From contig OY821520.1 in assembly GCA_963682025.1 (NCBI GenBank), forward strand, positions 136,160,738 through 136,224,737: a stretch of 64,000 nt of DNA. Direction: 5' to 3'. Position numbers and translations under genes: made by a program. Positions 1 to 11,448 of this stretch are shown here, in pieces (position 1 is the stretch's first letter; each line of letters opens with the position of its first letter). Below the pieces are notes generated by a model, which saw only the letters and a list, made by a program, of their open reading frames with translations, did not search any database and was not told the DNA's origin. The DNA is from Cordilura impudica. Its lineage: Eukaryota; Arthropoda; Insecta; Diptera; Scathophagidae.

Positions 1-290
1 ATAGCTTTTTGAAAAAATGCTTTATTATTGATGTCGATTCATATACCAACTGGTCGAAAAAAATTAGACTGTAGAAAGAAATTTTCGTACAATCTGAAAA
101 AAGTCATATTTTCCCCATATAAACACACTTGAAATTTGCAGTCGCGTTGATTCTCCTCCAAATTTTTTTGATTGACCCAGTACCTTGTATTTCTCATTTT
201 TTTTTTTGCTATTCGTATATTTCTTAGGGGTGAGACTTTAAATTGGAACATTTTTTTTCCCCCTACATATCATTAAGGGCCACCCTAGTG
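1..290 (+). repeat. Terminal part of a decayed dispersed repeat (copy a)
   Basis: Matches 8160-8436 closely, including a shared CCCCATATAAACACACTT block and a shared end AAGGGCCACCCTAGTG (275-290 and 8421-8436). The reverse complement of that end, CACTAGGGTGGCCC, looks like the terminus of a CACT-type DNA transposon; that classification is inference. The copy is cut by the window start. Confidence 0.6.
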
Positions 291-619
291 TGTATATATA
301 TTTTGTTATTAATGTATGTTTATGTATAAATGATTTTATAACTTAAGGCAATATTAATAAATGTACTGGTTAGCTGAATATAAACAACAGTACACAATAT
401 TTTCTGCTTTTTGCAATACTGCCAACTATAGTGGTGGACAGAAGATTACAGAGCTCAACTAGATTGGAGCTTACGCTTTAATATGGCTTTTGTATAGTAG
501 CATTAGATCTCTGCCACAATTTAGATAACTTTAAATAACCTTTGTTATGTTATAATGTTAGATATTGGATTTCATTAATTTATAGAATATGACCTCTGCT
601 TCTAAACACATTTCTAGAC

Positions 620-800
620 CTTGCACAACTCTGGGGTCAGGGTATAAAGAGCTTGTGGTGATGTTTGTGCGTACAAAAAATACTTGACTTCAACCCATCT
701 TTCAGTTATTGGCGCCAATTTCGTTCGACTGTATGTCTGTGCAACCATGTAAACCTTGTAATCAAACCATAGGTCGTAATTATAATATTGTAATGGAACT
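620..800 (+). repeat. Diverged fragment of HINE-like repeat family R
   Basis: Contains order-preserved pieces of the family R 5' half: the TTGTGGTGATGTTTGTG-like block, a 'gacttcaacccatctt' equivalent, and 'accttgtaatcaaac' followed by the 'aggtcgtaattataat' block. Much more diverged than the copies at 27634 or 44804; neither terminus is present. Confidence 0.5.
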
Positions 801-811
801 TGGAGTATAAC

Positions 812-1185
812 ATGGTGCCTCGACTAGCCATAATTCATGGCAATGTTCAAGTCAATAGCTAGCGGAGACCGCTAATGTTCATGTCATGACTAAAAAATCC
901 AACTTTTCGGCAGGACAGAAAGTCTGACAAAAACTTAGCCATTAATTTGAAGTTTCATTCGATTTTGACGTTTAAGTATATTAAAATGGTGCAATTTGTA
1001 GTTTTAGTTTCTTTAACTCTTTTAAAGCATTGAGTTCAAGAACGCATTTTTGTTGTTTACGGTTCAAAGACATTTTTTAAATGAAATGTCTGAACATAAT
1101 TTGCCCACTTCGCGTTTTGTCTAATTTTGTTTCTCTGACTTGAACATCAACATGGCCATGAATTATAGCTAGTCGAGAAACCGTG
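812..1185. mobile_element. Short MITE-like inverted-repeat element
   Basis: Imperfect inverted arms at about 812-855 and 1138-1185 share the blocks CTCGACTAGC and ATAATTCATGGC in opposite orientation, with a CAAGTCA block at the inner side. The spacer of about 280 bp has no coding potential. No convincing TSD was found, so the ends are approximate. Confidence 0.6.
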
Positions 1186-1344
1186 TAAGCTTATATGGGC
1201 AAAGATCAATTACGTTTATGAGACTTCAGCAGTTTCTATCAAAAATATTGGTCAAAGCATACGACGGAGTTCACTGATACCATGGATTAATTTTCTTGAC
1301 ATAAAATATGGAGGCCTACCTAAAGGCCAACAAGCTCATGACCA

Positions 1345-2560
1345 TAGTTTATTTTTCGGAATAATCACTTTACATTCTATAACGTTTAACTTGAAGCTAA
1401 ACGATCCATTCAAATAGAGCACAGTTGTGACATCACTATGGTCCTTAAAAAATGAAAATGCGATTTTGGGGATAGGCGGGGTCCAGTTTGTTACCTTTCC
1501 ATATAAAACTAATAAATATGAAGTTTGGGCACAATCGGATACAGAAAAGTCGCGCCGGAAATCGATTGAATATTTCAAGTGTGTTTATATGGGGAAAATA
1601 TGACTTTTTTTGAGATTTTACGAAAATTTTGTTTTATAGCTTAATTTTTCTGACAAACTGTTGTAAGAGTCAGGATCAGTATTAAATTATCCATGCAAAA
1701 AGCTATGAAAATTATAAAATCGAAAAGAAGTTCGCAAGAAATAGCAAATGCCCCAGACCACTTTTGTGCCAAAAAAAAAAAAAAAAATAAACTAGGTCAT
1801 CAAATTTATTAGCATTTTTTTCAAATTTGAGAACTTGATTAAAGCCATAATTTTTTTTGTTCCTATACCTATAACTAATCTGATATAAATTATTGTTTTA
1901 TTTCCACATTGTTAACCTATTGCACATTGAACCGAAAATTGGAAATTTTTTTTATAAAATTTTGAAAACTCCTTCCTCAAGTTTTAAAAAATTTTCTTAA
2001 ACAGAATTTCAAAAAATGAAACTGGCACTTTAATGTTTTATTAACTACACATTAGGGAATAACTGTGTGAATTTTTAGATAAATCCCTAAGGCAGAATTT
2101 TTTTGACAAATATTTTATTTTTGCGGATTTTGAGAAAAATTGGATTTTTGTAAAATATTCTGTAAATGTACTCTTTCTAAATACTTTGTATCAAAAATTC
2201 ATCACTTTTCTACTTTTAAATGTTATATTTTATCCCAATGGCCTAGGGTTGCGAAAAAAATAATATGACCCCATTAACCCTTTGAAATTGGGGTCACATA
2301 TGACCCCAAGCTAATAAAACACAATTTATTTAAAAAAATCAAATATTTTGTAAGTGCTATTGAATTTTTAGATATGACGCTTAAAATATAATAACCAAAT
2401 GTTCAGAACTTCCATTCCTAAAATTTGGGATAAATAGGAGAATGCTAACCCATTATTTGCCAAGGCCAGCTTTGGATTTTAAGATATTTTTAAATAAAAA
2501 TTACCCAAAACGAGTTTTTCTATTAAACTTGATGAAACCACTATTTAGAATTTAAGAAAA
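1345..2560 (-). repeat. Dispersed repeat, copy b (inverted)
   Basis: Reverse complement of 2940-3835 over about 900 bp and of parts of 4500-5063 and 7864-8310. A landmark is the palindrome-like GGGGTCACATATGACCCC near 2287. Copies b and c form a large imperfect inverted repeat around a spacer at 2560-2940. No reading frame survives. The short open frame near 1336-1578 lies in this repeat and shows no domain. Confidence 0.7.
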
Positions 2561-2939
2561 ATAATTCGATTAATTTTTATTTATTTAACCCTTCAGTGCT
2601 CCCAAAGTTGATCCCAAAGTAATCCATTGTGATATATCTTTGGTGCAATTATCTACTTATTGCTCTCGAATATAAATCAAAACAACTTTTAACCAGTTTT
2701 GTTATAAAATTATTTTATGTATAAAAACTGTCTATATGTTTCCAAATAAAATAAATAATAAGAAAAAAACGCGGTGTGAAATTGACTGAAGAGTATAACA
2801 TATTAACACAGAACGAACAAGAAAAGCAATACTTATTGGAAGTCGTAAGTGATTACAGAACACACTTTGAATCGCACACTAAATAATCCTTAAATACACC
2901 AAAATAAATGGAATTAATTTATTATTTCATATTCTTTTG

Positions 2940-3835
2940 AATAAATGGTCTTTATTAGCTTGGGGTCATATGTGACCCCAATTCCATAAGGGTTAATGGG
3001 GTCATATTATTTTAAAATATAAGATAAAATATAACATTTAAAAGTAGACAAGTGACGAATTTTTGATACAAAGTATTTACATAGAGTACATTTACATAAT
3101 ATTTTACAAAAATACCATTTTTCTCGAAATCCACAAAAATAAAATATTTGTCAAAAAATATTCTGGAATAGGGATTTACCTAAAAATTCATACAGATAAT
3201 CTTTGATATGTACTTAATAAAATCTTATAGAGCCAGATCCGTTTTTTTAAATTCACTTTAAGAAAATTTTTTAAAACTTGAAAAAGGAGTTTTCAAAATT
3301 TTATCAAAAAAATTTCCCATTTTCGGTCTTAATGCGCAATAGGTTAACAACGTGATAATAAAACAATACTTCATATCTGATTACTTATAAGTATAGAGAC
3401 AAAAAAAATTATGACTTTAATCAATTTCTCAAAGCTGAAAAAAATGCCATCAAATTTCATGGCCTAGTTTTTTTTTGCACAAAAGTGGTCTGGGGCATTT
3501 GCTATTTCTAGGCGAATTTTATTCGATTTTGAATTTTTATAGCTTTTTGAGTAGATAATTAATTATTGATCCCGATTTTTACAACAACTTGTCAGAAAAA
3601 TTATAGAATTATAGAAAATTAAAGAACGAAATTTTCGTGAAATCTCAAAAAAAATCATATTTTCCCCATATAAACACACTTGAAATTTTCAATCGACTTT
3701 CGGCGCGACTTTTCTTTATCCAATTATCCCCAAACTTTACATTTATTAGTATTATACGAAAAGATAACAAACTGGATTCCGTCTATCCCCAAAATCGCAT
3801 TTTAATTTTTTAAGGAACACTTTAGTTTTATCCTA
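2940..3835 (+). repeat. Dispersed repeat, copy c
   Basis: Direct relative of the 4745-8310 copy and inverted relative of 1345-2560. Shared landmarks are GGGGTCATATGTGACCCC near 2963, TGGTCTGGGGCATTTGCTAT near 3487 and CCCCATATAAACACACTT near 3664. Non-coding and diverged. Confidence 0.7.
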
Positions 3836-4499
3836 CCATGGATTGATTCTATGAAACGGGATACGACTACTTCCCTATGTATCATATTTTCCATACTAAT
3901 TGGAACCAAAAGTCCATTTAAAAGTTTAAGAAATCTTATTAATCAAAATGAAGCAAAAATTTTCGAAAATAAGTGGTAATCGTACAATATATCGCAATAA
4001 AATATATTCGACTACTTAGTAATAAACTCAGGTTCCCAGGATAATATTTCATTAAGAAGAAGCCACTTACATCAATTCCTTTATCATCTGCGGCTATATT
4101 TTACCCTTTTCTTTATAATTAATTAAATTTTTTCAGTTTGTGGTCATAATTTTGTTTTCAATAAAATTAAAAACAAAACACTTTTAATAAAGTTTAACCA
4201 AAAAAAGGTTTCTTGCTTTTCATTTTATTAACAAAATTTATGACCTCCAGCCGAACAAACTTAATTGATTAACAACAAAAAGGTCAACTAGCACAAATAG
4301 ATCATATAAGCCTTTAAGTATTTAAATTTAAAAACAATAACACTAAAATTATTGTTTTTAAATATTTTGAGTTCTCTATAGGGAGAACTTTGTAAGTTTG
4401 TATGAGGTCATGTTTTATTGAAAGTCTCTCATCAATTGTGATAGTGATTAGAAGTGTTTATTGATTTACGCTAGTAAATTTATTTAAAAACAAAATCGC

Positions 4500-6276
4500 A
4501 AAAGACTAACAAAATACTTGGTAAACTTTAGTGGTTTCATTAAATTTAATAGAAAAACTCGTTTTCGGTATTTTTTATTTAAAAATATCTCAAAATCCAA
4601 AGCTGGCCTTGGCAAATAATAGGTTAACGTTCTCCGATTTATCTCAAATTTTAGGAACGGAAGTTCTATACATTCAATTATTATATTTTATGCGTCGCAT
4701 CTAAAAATTCGACAGCACCTACAAAATATTTGAATTTTTTGAATAAATTGTCTTTTATTAGCTTGGTGTCATATGTGACCCCAATTCCAAAAGGGCTAAT
4801 GAGGTCATATTATTTTTTCCGAAACCCTAGGCCATTAAGATAAAATATAACATTCAAAAGTGATGAATTTTTGATACAAAGTATTTAGAAATAGTACATT
4901 TGCAGTATATTTTAAAAAAAATCCCATTTTTCTCGAAATCTGCAAATATAAAATCCTTGCGAAAAAAATTCTGGCATAGGGATTTACCTAAAAATTCACA
5001 TAGTTAATCTCTCACGTATGATTAACAAGACCTTAGAGAGCCAGGTCAATTTTTTAAAATTTATTGTTTTGTTAGATTTATAGTCATTTTTCAGACATAT
5101 TGCAATTACTACTGTAATTAATATGCAATTTTTTTAATTTTGTTTAAATGGTGCGTGGTAGAGAAGAAGAAAGCATATATTTCAAAAATTCATAACTGCA
5201 CTGTATTCTTAATCGGACCGGTTTCTGGCATTTCAGCCTTCATCAGCGATTTATTGAACATTGTGATAATTGTTATGTTTTAATTGAATAGGTTGTTTCT
5301 ATATGAAAATTTTTTCTACTTAGGGCGGCCGTGAGGTTTTGAACCGTGAACTTCACATACACTCGTACTTGCACTTTTTGGTCAGCGCTTTAACACACTC
5401 ACCTAAAGTCAGGCCTACGAGCAGTGTGGTTAGTTTTCAGTTTTCGTACCATACAGCTTTACTTTGTATTAATTTCAGAAGATACAACTCTGTCCAAACA
5501 AACAATCGTTATTTTTGAATTTTGAATATTTTTTTGCATTTATACTTCTAATTTCCACTATTCTCAGTTTTCGTAAGAGTTGTCATATGTGATGTACGGT
5601 TTTTGTACATACCTACATATGCACTTTACATATATTTGAGATGACGCTGTGAAGCGAAGAAAATTTTTTTTTTTTTTTTTTTGTTTTGTTAGATTTATAG
5701 TCATTTTTCAGACATATTGCAATTACTACTGTAATTAATATGCAATTTTTTTAATTTTGTTTAAATGGTGCGTGGTAGAGAAGAAGAAAGCATATATTTC
5801 AAAAATTCATAACTGCACTGTATTCTTAATCGGACCGGTTTCTGGCATTTCAGCCTTCATCAGCGATTTATTGAACATTGTGATAATTGTTATGTTTTAA
5901 TTGAATAGGTTGTTTCTATATGAAAATTTTTTCTACTTAGGGCGGCCGTGAGGTTTTGAACCGTGAACTTCACATACACTCGTACTTGCACTTTTTGGTC
6001 AGCGCTTTAACACACTCACCTAAAGTCAGGCCTACGAGCAGTGTGGTTAGTTTTCAGTTTTCGTACCATACAGCTTTACTTTGTATTAATTTCAGAAGAT
6101 ACAACTCTGTCCAAACAAACAATCGTTATTTTTGAATTTTGAATATTTTTTTGCATTTATACTTCTAATTTCCACTATTCTCAGTTTTCGTAAGAGTTGT
6201 CATATGTGATGTACGGTTTTTGTACATACCTACATATGCACTTTACATATATTTGAGATGACGCTGTGAAGCGAAG

Positions 6277-6321
<45 letters not shown>

Positions 6322-8436
6322 TTAGATTTATAGTCATTTTTCAGACATATTGCAATTACTACTGTAATTAATATGCAATTTTTTTAATTTTGTTTAAATG
6401 GTGCGTGGTAGAGAAGAAGAAAGCATATATTTCAAAAATTCATAACTGCACTGTATTCTTAATCGGACCGGTTTCTGGCATTTCAGCCTTCATCAGCGAT
6501 TTATTGAACATTGTGATAATTGTTATGTTTTAATTGAATAGGTTGTTTCTATATGAAAATTTTTTCTACTTAGGGCGGCCGTGAGGTTTTGAACCGTGAA
6601 CTTCACATACACTCGTACTTGCACTTTTTGGTCAGCGCTTTAACACACTCACCTAAAGTCAGGCCTACGAGCAGTGTGGTTAGTTTTCAGTTTTCGTACC
6701 ATACAGCTTTACTTTGTATTAATTTCAGAAGATACAACTGACTATAAATCTAACAAAACAAAAAATTTTCTTCGCTTCACAGCGTCATCTCAAATATATG
6801 TAAAGTGCATATGTAGGTATGTACAAAAACCGTACATCACATATGACAACTCTTACGAAAACTGAGAATAGTGGAAATTAGAAGTATAAATGCAAAAAAA
6901 TATTCAAAATTCAAAAATAACGATTGTTTGTTTGGACAGAGTTGTATCTTCTGAAATTAATACAAAGTAAAGCTGTATGGTACGAAAACTGAAAACTAAC
7001 CACACTGCTCGTAGGCCTGACTTTAGGTGAGTGTGTTAAAGCGCTGACCAAAAAGTGCAAGTACGAGTGTATGTGAAGTTCACGGTTCAAAACCTCACGG
7101 CCGCCCTAAGTAGAAAAAATTTTCATATAGAAACAACCTATTCAATTAAAACATAACAATTATCACAATGTTCAATAAATCGCTGATGAAGGCTGAAATG
7201 CCAGAAACCGGTCCGATTAAGAATACAGTGCAGTTATGAATTTTTGAAATATATGCTTTCTTCTTCTCTACCACGCACCATTTAAACAAAATTAAAAAAA
7301 TTGCATATTAATTACAGTAGTAATTGCAATATGTCTGAAAAATGACTATAAATCTAACAAAACAAAAAATTTTCTTCGCTTCACAGCGTCATCTCAAATA
7401 TATGTAAAGTGCATATGTAGGTATGTACAAAAACCGTACATCACATATGACAACTCTTACGAAAACTGAGAATAGTGGAAATTAGAAGTATAAATGCAAA
7501 AAAATATTCAAAATTCAAAAATAACGATTGTTTGTTTGGACAGAGTTGTATCTTCTGAAATTAATACAAAGTAAAGCTGTATGGTACGAAAACTGAAAAC
7601 TAACCACACTGCTCGTAGGCCTGACTTTAGGTGAGTGTGTTAAAGCGCTGACCAAAAAGTGCAAGTACGAGTGTATGTGAAGTTCACGGTTCAAAACCTC
7701 ACGGCCGCCCTAAGTAGAAAAAATTTTCATATAGAAACAACCTATTCAATTAAAACATAACAATTATCACAATGTTCAATAAATCGCTGATGAAGGCTGA
7801 AATGCCAGAAACCGGTCCGATTAAGAATACAGTGCAGTTATGAATTTTTGAAATATATGCTTTTTAAAATTTAGTTTAAGAAAATTTTTCAAAACTTGAA
7901 AAAGAAGTTTTCAAAGTTTTATCAACAAAATTTTCATTTTCGGTCTCACCGCTTAATAGGTTAGCAAGGTGGTAATAAAACAATACTTCATATCTGAGTA
8001 ACTACAGGTATAGACACTAAAATAAAATGTTGGCTTTAATTAATTTCGTAATGTAGAAAAAAATGCCATCAAATATCATGATCTAGTTTTTTTTTTTTTG
8101 GCACAAAAGTGGTCTGGGGCATTTGCTATTTCAGGGCGAGTTTCTATTCGATTTTGAAGTTTTATAGCTTTTTGAAAAGACGGCTTAATACTGATACTGA
8201 ATTATATAAAAATTGTTCGGAAAAATTAAACTATAGAATGAAATTTTCGTAAAATCTGAAAAAATCGTATTTTCCCCATATTAAAACACACTTAAAATTT
8301 TCAATTGCGTTGTGCCACCTCTAAATGTTTTTTGATTGGCCCGAAACTGTGTATTTCTCACTTTTTTGCTATTCGCATATTTCTAGGGGGTGCGACCGAA
8401 AGTTTGAATACTTTTTTATTAAGGGCCACCCTAGTG
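4500..8436 (+). repeat. Dispersed repeat, copy d, interrupted by a foldback element
   Basis: The two halves, 4500-5063 and 7864-8436, are contiguous in copy c. Near 3231-3260 copy c reads straight through the sequence that is split here at 5063/7864. The interruption is the foldback element 5064-7863. This copy retains the right-hand end ending CACCCTAGTG. Confidence 0.7.
5064..7863. mobile_element. Foldback element FB1 with tandem subunits in both arms
   Basis: A ~617-bp unit beginning TGTTTTGTTAGATTTATAG is repeated directly (5064-5680, 5681-6313, partial 6314-6739). It then appears inverted (6740-7342, partial 7343-7863), giving a large near-perfect palindrome. The element is flanked by an exact 10-bp direct repeat TTAAAATTTA at 5054-5063 and 7864-7873. 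Units are separated by T-tracts, the longest 40 T at 6281-6320. No coding capacity is seen. Long compound inverted repeats plus a 9-10-bp TSD fit foldback elements, which are linked to the MULE superfamily; that link is inference. Copies are nearly identical, so this is a recent insertion or a homogenised array. Confidence 0.88.
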
Positions 8437-8439
8437 ACC

Positions 8440-8690
8440 AACACGGACGAACCACTGGATCTATCCACGACCCATGTTCCTTATCAAGAATACATTGGGT
8501 AACATTATTGAATCGATTTTTAAAGAAGAGCAAGTTTTATTGGCGAGAAACCCATGATGATTACAACAGATTCACCAATTGAATTTAAACTTTTACACTT
8601 TCCACATCGGTCGGCACATGCAATCAACAAACCGCAAGGCCAGTCTATTTCTATCAATTTCAGTGGGCCACTACATGTCTAATATGACTA
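8440..8690 (+). pseudogene. Helitron helicase fragment
   Basis: Around 8562-8683 the plus strand reads a peptide with FKLLHFPHRSAHAINK followed by PQGQSI. This corresponds to the conserved segment of Helitron Pif1-like helicases in which a positively charged 'FPxR' block precedes an 'INKxQGQS' motif. The preceding 120 bp also reads as plausible helicase sequence but in another frame. A stop follows GPLHV. The piece has no start and no Rep domain, so it is debris from an autonomous Helitron. It lies just upstream of a short Helitron (8831-9176), which may be coincidence. Confidence 0.6.
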
Positions 8691-8830
8691 CACACATAGA
8701 TAGACAGATGGATGGAAAGTGATTCTGTTTCGGTCGGTATAATAAATGATGAGTCTAGGTCAATTTTTTTTTTGTTTTGGTAGTTACAAACATCAGCATA
8801 AACTCGTTACACCCTAACCAAAGATTTGTA
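8690..8830 (-). repeat. Terminal fragment of HINE-like family R
   Basis: Contains the family R blocks 'cagatggatgga', 'aagtgattctg', 'cggtataataaa', 'gagtctaggtca' and 'ggtagttacaaac' in the order of minus-oriented copies such as 26305-27115. It ends with a degraded 'acaccctaacca'. Only the end fragment is present. Confidence 0.6.
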
Positions 8831-9176
8831 TCTATAATATTAAAAGGCAAGGCGATTTCTTGTGACCGATGTAAGTTTCACAGTTTTACCCCGATTTTGA
8901 CAAAAAATGTATCATTTGAAAATATTTATTTTTAGCTGTTACCCAGATTTACAGATTTTCATCGTCTCGAATATTTTTTTGGAGTTCTGATCGTTTAAAG
9001 TTGCTACTAACACATACATAAAATTGTACAATGCTATGTATATGTTTATTAAATTTGCTAATGTGTTTCTGTTAATGAGTTGAATTGTGAAGCATACATT
9101 TAAGGTCTTTATTAAATGAAAAAATTAAATTTTTCTAGAATATGCACTCGAATTTCGAGTGCTGGAATCTGCTAGT
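8831..9176 (+). mobile_element. Non-autonomous Helitron H1
   Basis: Begins TCTATAATATTAAAAGGC after an A and ends CTGCTAG before a T, the canonical A|TC...CTRR|T arrangement. A 3' hairpin formed by CTCGA-ATT-TCGAG lies at 9149-9161, about a dozen bases before the CTAG end. Two further copies in the window (24256-24566 and 47123-47444) share both ends. At about 346 bp it has no coding capacity and must have been mobilised in trans. Confidence 0.85.
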
Positions 9177-10700
9177 ATAGTATAAATATTTATATTTGTG
9201 GCAAATACGAAAGGATTCGAGAAAGTTTTTACTTTCGACCAGTATTCATAAATTTTGGGAGCTTTTACGTTAGAAAAATCCTGAAATCCACAGTAACTTT
9301 TTAATAAATTTTAAAGAGTTTGTAACCCAGTCATAATTACATAAATTTTATTATAACAAAATATTATAAATAATGATTTTTGCTATAAAGCTAAAAATCT
9401 TGTGACAAAAACTGCGACTTTTCTATAAACAAAATCATTTTAAATGTTCTAAGTTCTCAATTCGCGTTAATTTAAATTATTTGTTGTTCTATATTGCTTC
9501 ATGGACATAGATAATATTTCAAGATAGCGGTCCAGAACATAATCTTGCCATTTTCATATCGTTTGGAATAATTTGGACTTTCCGGTTTTGTCTGCTTTCC
9601 ATTTGTCTACAATTAATAATCTTCTTTCGAATACATAATTCTTCAAGAAAAAGCTGAAAATCTTTTCACAAAAAATGTGACTTTTATATAGATAAAATCA
9701 TTTAAAATATTTCAAACTTTTGCACATATGTCCCTAAGAAAACTTCAAAAAAGACTTCAGTAAATCGATAATATTATTAATGTTATATATACAGCATTGT
9801 ATCGCAAATGACTTTATAATTTTATGTCAGTTGTAATAATTTAAGTGAAAATACGAATTTCTCCGCACACGAATTAATCCATTGAAAAGATGGATGACAA
9901 AAATTATTTATATTTTTCCTTTTTCCTCTTTTTTTCATTTTTTATTAAACCAACAAGTTTCATTTAATATCTCTATCGCTTTTTCTACACACCCTCCTTT
10001 TCGATTCCTTTAAATATTGTTGATTTATGCTTTCATCAAATAAAGTATTTTACATTTGTATTTTGTGTAATTACATCAATGATTGGTGTCTCTTGGGGTT
10101 TGTTGGGGTTTTGTTTTTTCTACATTTAACATATAGCATGAAGAATTGAGTGTTTTTAATGCTCATACTACAGCATATCTTTTTTTTAATTTAATAGATT
10201 TTTTACATTCTACTTAATAGTTTTTACTTTTGTATTTTATTATATTTTATTAAATTTATTGTATAAGTAAGTATGTATATGAAGTAATGTAAGATTTTTT
10301 AATATATAATTGTATTTCTTTTGCATAATTTTATAAATATATTTAAAAAATAAATATAACATGTTAGCTTCCATACATACGTTAATTAATAATTTTAAAG
10401 TATATCAATTCCTAATTAATTACATAAAAAATTATATAAATATTTAAAAAATCAATAAAAAATATTTTGGTGGATTTGAGCTGAAATGAAAAAGAGAACA
10501 GATTAGTAGTGTTAAATTGAATAAGTTTATACCCTAAATCATGTTTTAAGGAACTTTAATAACATTATTATCATGTATGATGAATTTCATTTAAAAATCA
10601 AGATAAAACTGAAATTTTGAACCCGACCAACTCAGATATCGATGAAATTTTGTTCATAGCTAAATTTGATAAATACAAACAAACCCTCATTTTTAGAAAT
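9177..10700. other. AT-rich sequence without recognised genes
   Basis: Very AT-rich. A weak, diverged internal duplication is visible: 'ctaaaaatcttgtgacaaaaa' near 9390 and 'ctgaaaatcttttcacaaaaa' near 9651. No open frame of note and no element end was recognised. Confidence 0.5.
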
Positions 10701-10727
10701 GACTGTTTTGCTATTTTTTGAGCGTGG

Positions 10728-11448
10728 CACAGTGGGAAAGTTTTCGAAAAAACGCGAAAATGGTCGAAAAGTGCTCCATTTAAAATGCAATAACTCAGAA
10801 TCGGCTGAACCGATTTCCATGATCTTGGTATCATTAAAAAGATATTTTTAACAGGCTTTATGAAAAAAAAATACACTGTAAAAAATTTTATAACAAAAAG
10901 AAAATTTTAAATAACGAAAAAAACAAAAAGATCAAGGGTTTTTTTACAGTGTATTATTTTTTTTAGAAAGGTTTATCCTTCACCTATACCATATCCAAAA
11001 AGTAAAATGGGTTCTTTTTTAGTTTTATTTATATAATTTTATAAGTAGTGTCACTTCTAGTAATACGTACCGAAAGTTTTTGAAATAATTCGAATAACAG
11101 CGAAAATATCAGGTCATATTCTTACACATTTACAAAATAGTTCAACAATTCTAACATTTTTTAAATGTTTACAAATAAAAAACCATCAACAGTTGTTTAT
11201 ATTATTTGCCAAGTTTTTATTAATTTGTGTTTTATTTTATTTACATTTTTTTTTTAAGTTAATTATTTGTAAGAAATTTTGCGCTGCTCAAATTTGGTAC
11301 AGTCAGAATAATTGCGCACATGTACAAAAGTTTCTTTTTAATGATACCAAGATGCATGGAAATCGGTTCAGCCTATTCTGAGTTATTGCATTTTAAATGG
11401 AGCACTTTTCGACCATTTTCGCGTTTTTTCGAAAACTTTCCCACTGTG
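10728..11448. mobile_element. Non-autonomous Transib-like element
   Basis: Starts CACAGTGGGAAAGTTTTCG and ends with the inverse, CGAAAACTTTCCCACTGTG, with about 115-bp inverted repeats (10728-10842 and 11335-11448). The CACAGTG terminus matches the heptamer seen at the ends of the two coding Transib copies in this window. Flanking pentamers (CGTGG, CCAAA) do not match, so the TSD is lost or the class is different. A smaller inverted-repeat insert, about 85 bp with ACACTGTAAAAAA ends, sits at 10869-10951. Confidence 0.65.

Noticed and set aside
6674..6865. Open frame of about 60 codons
   Set aside because: Spans the centre of the foldback palindrome; the two halves are the same sequence inverted, so coding is accidental.
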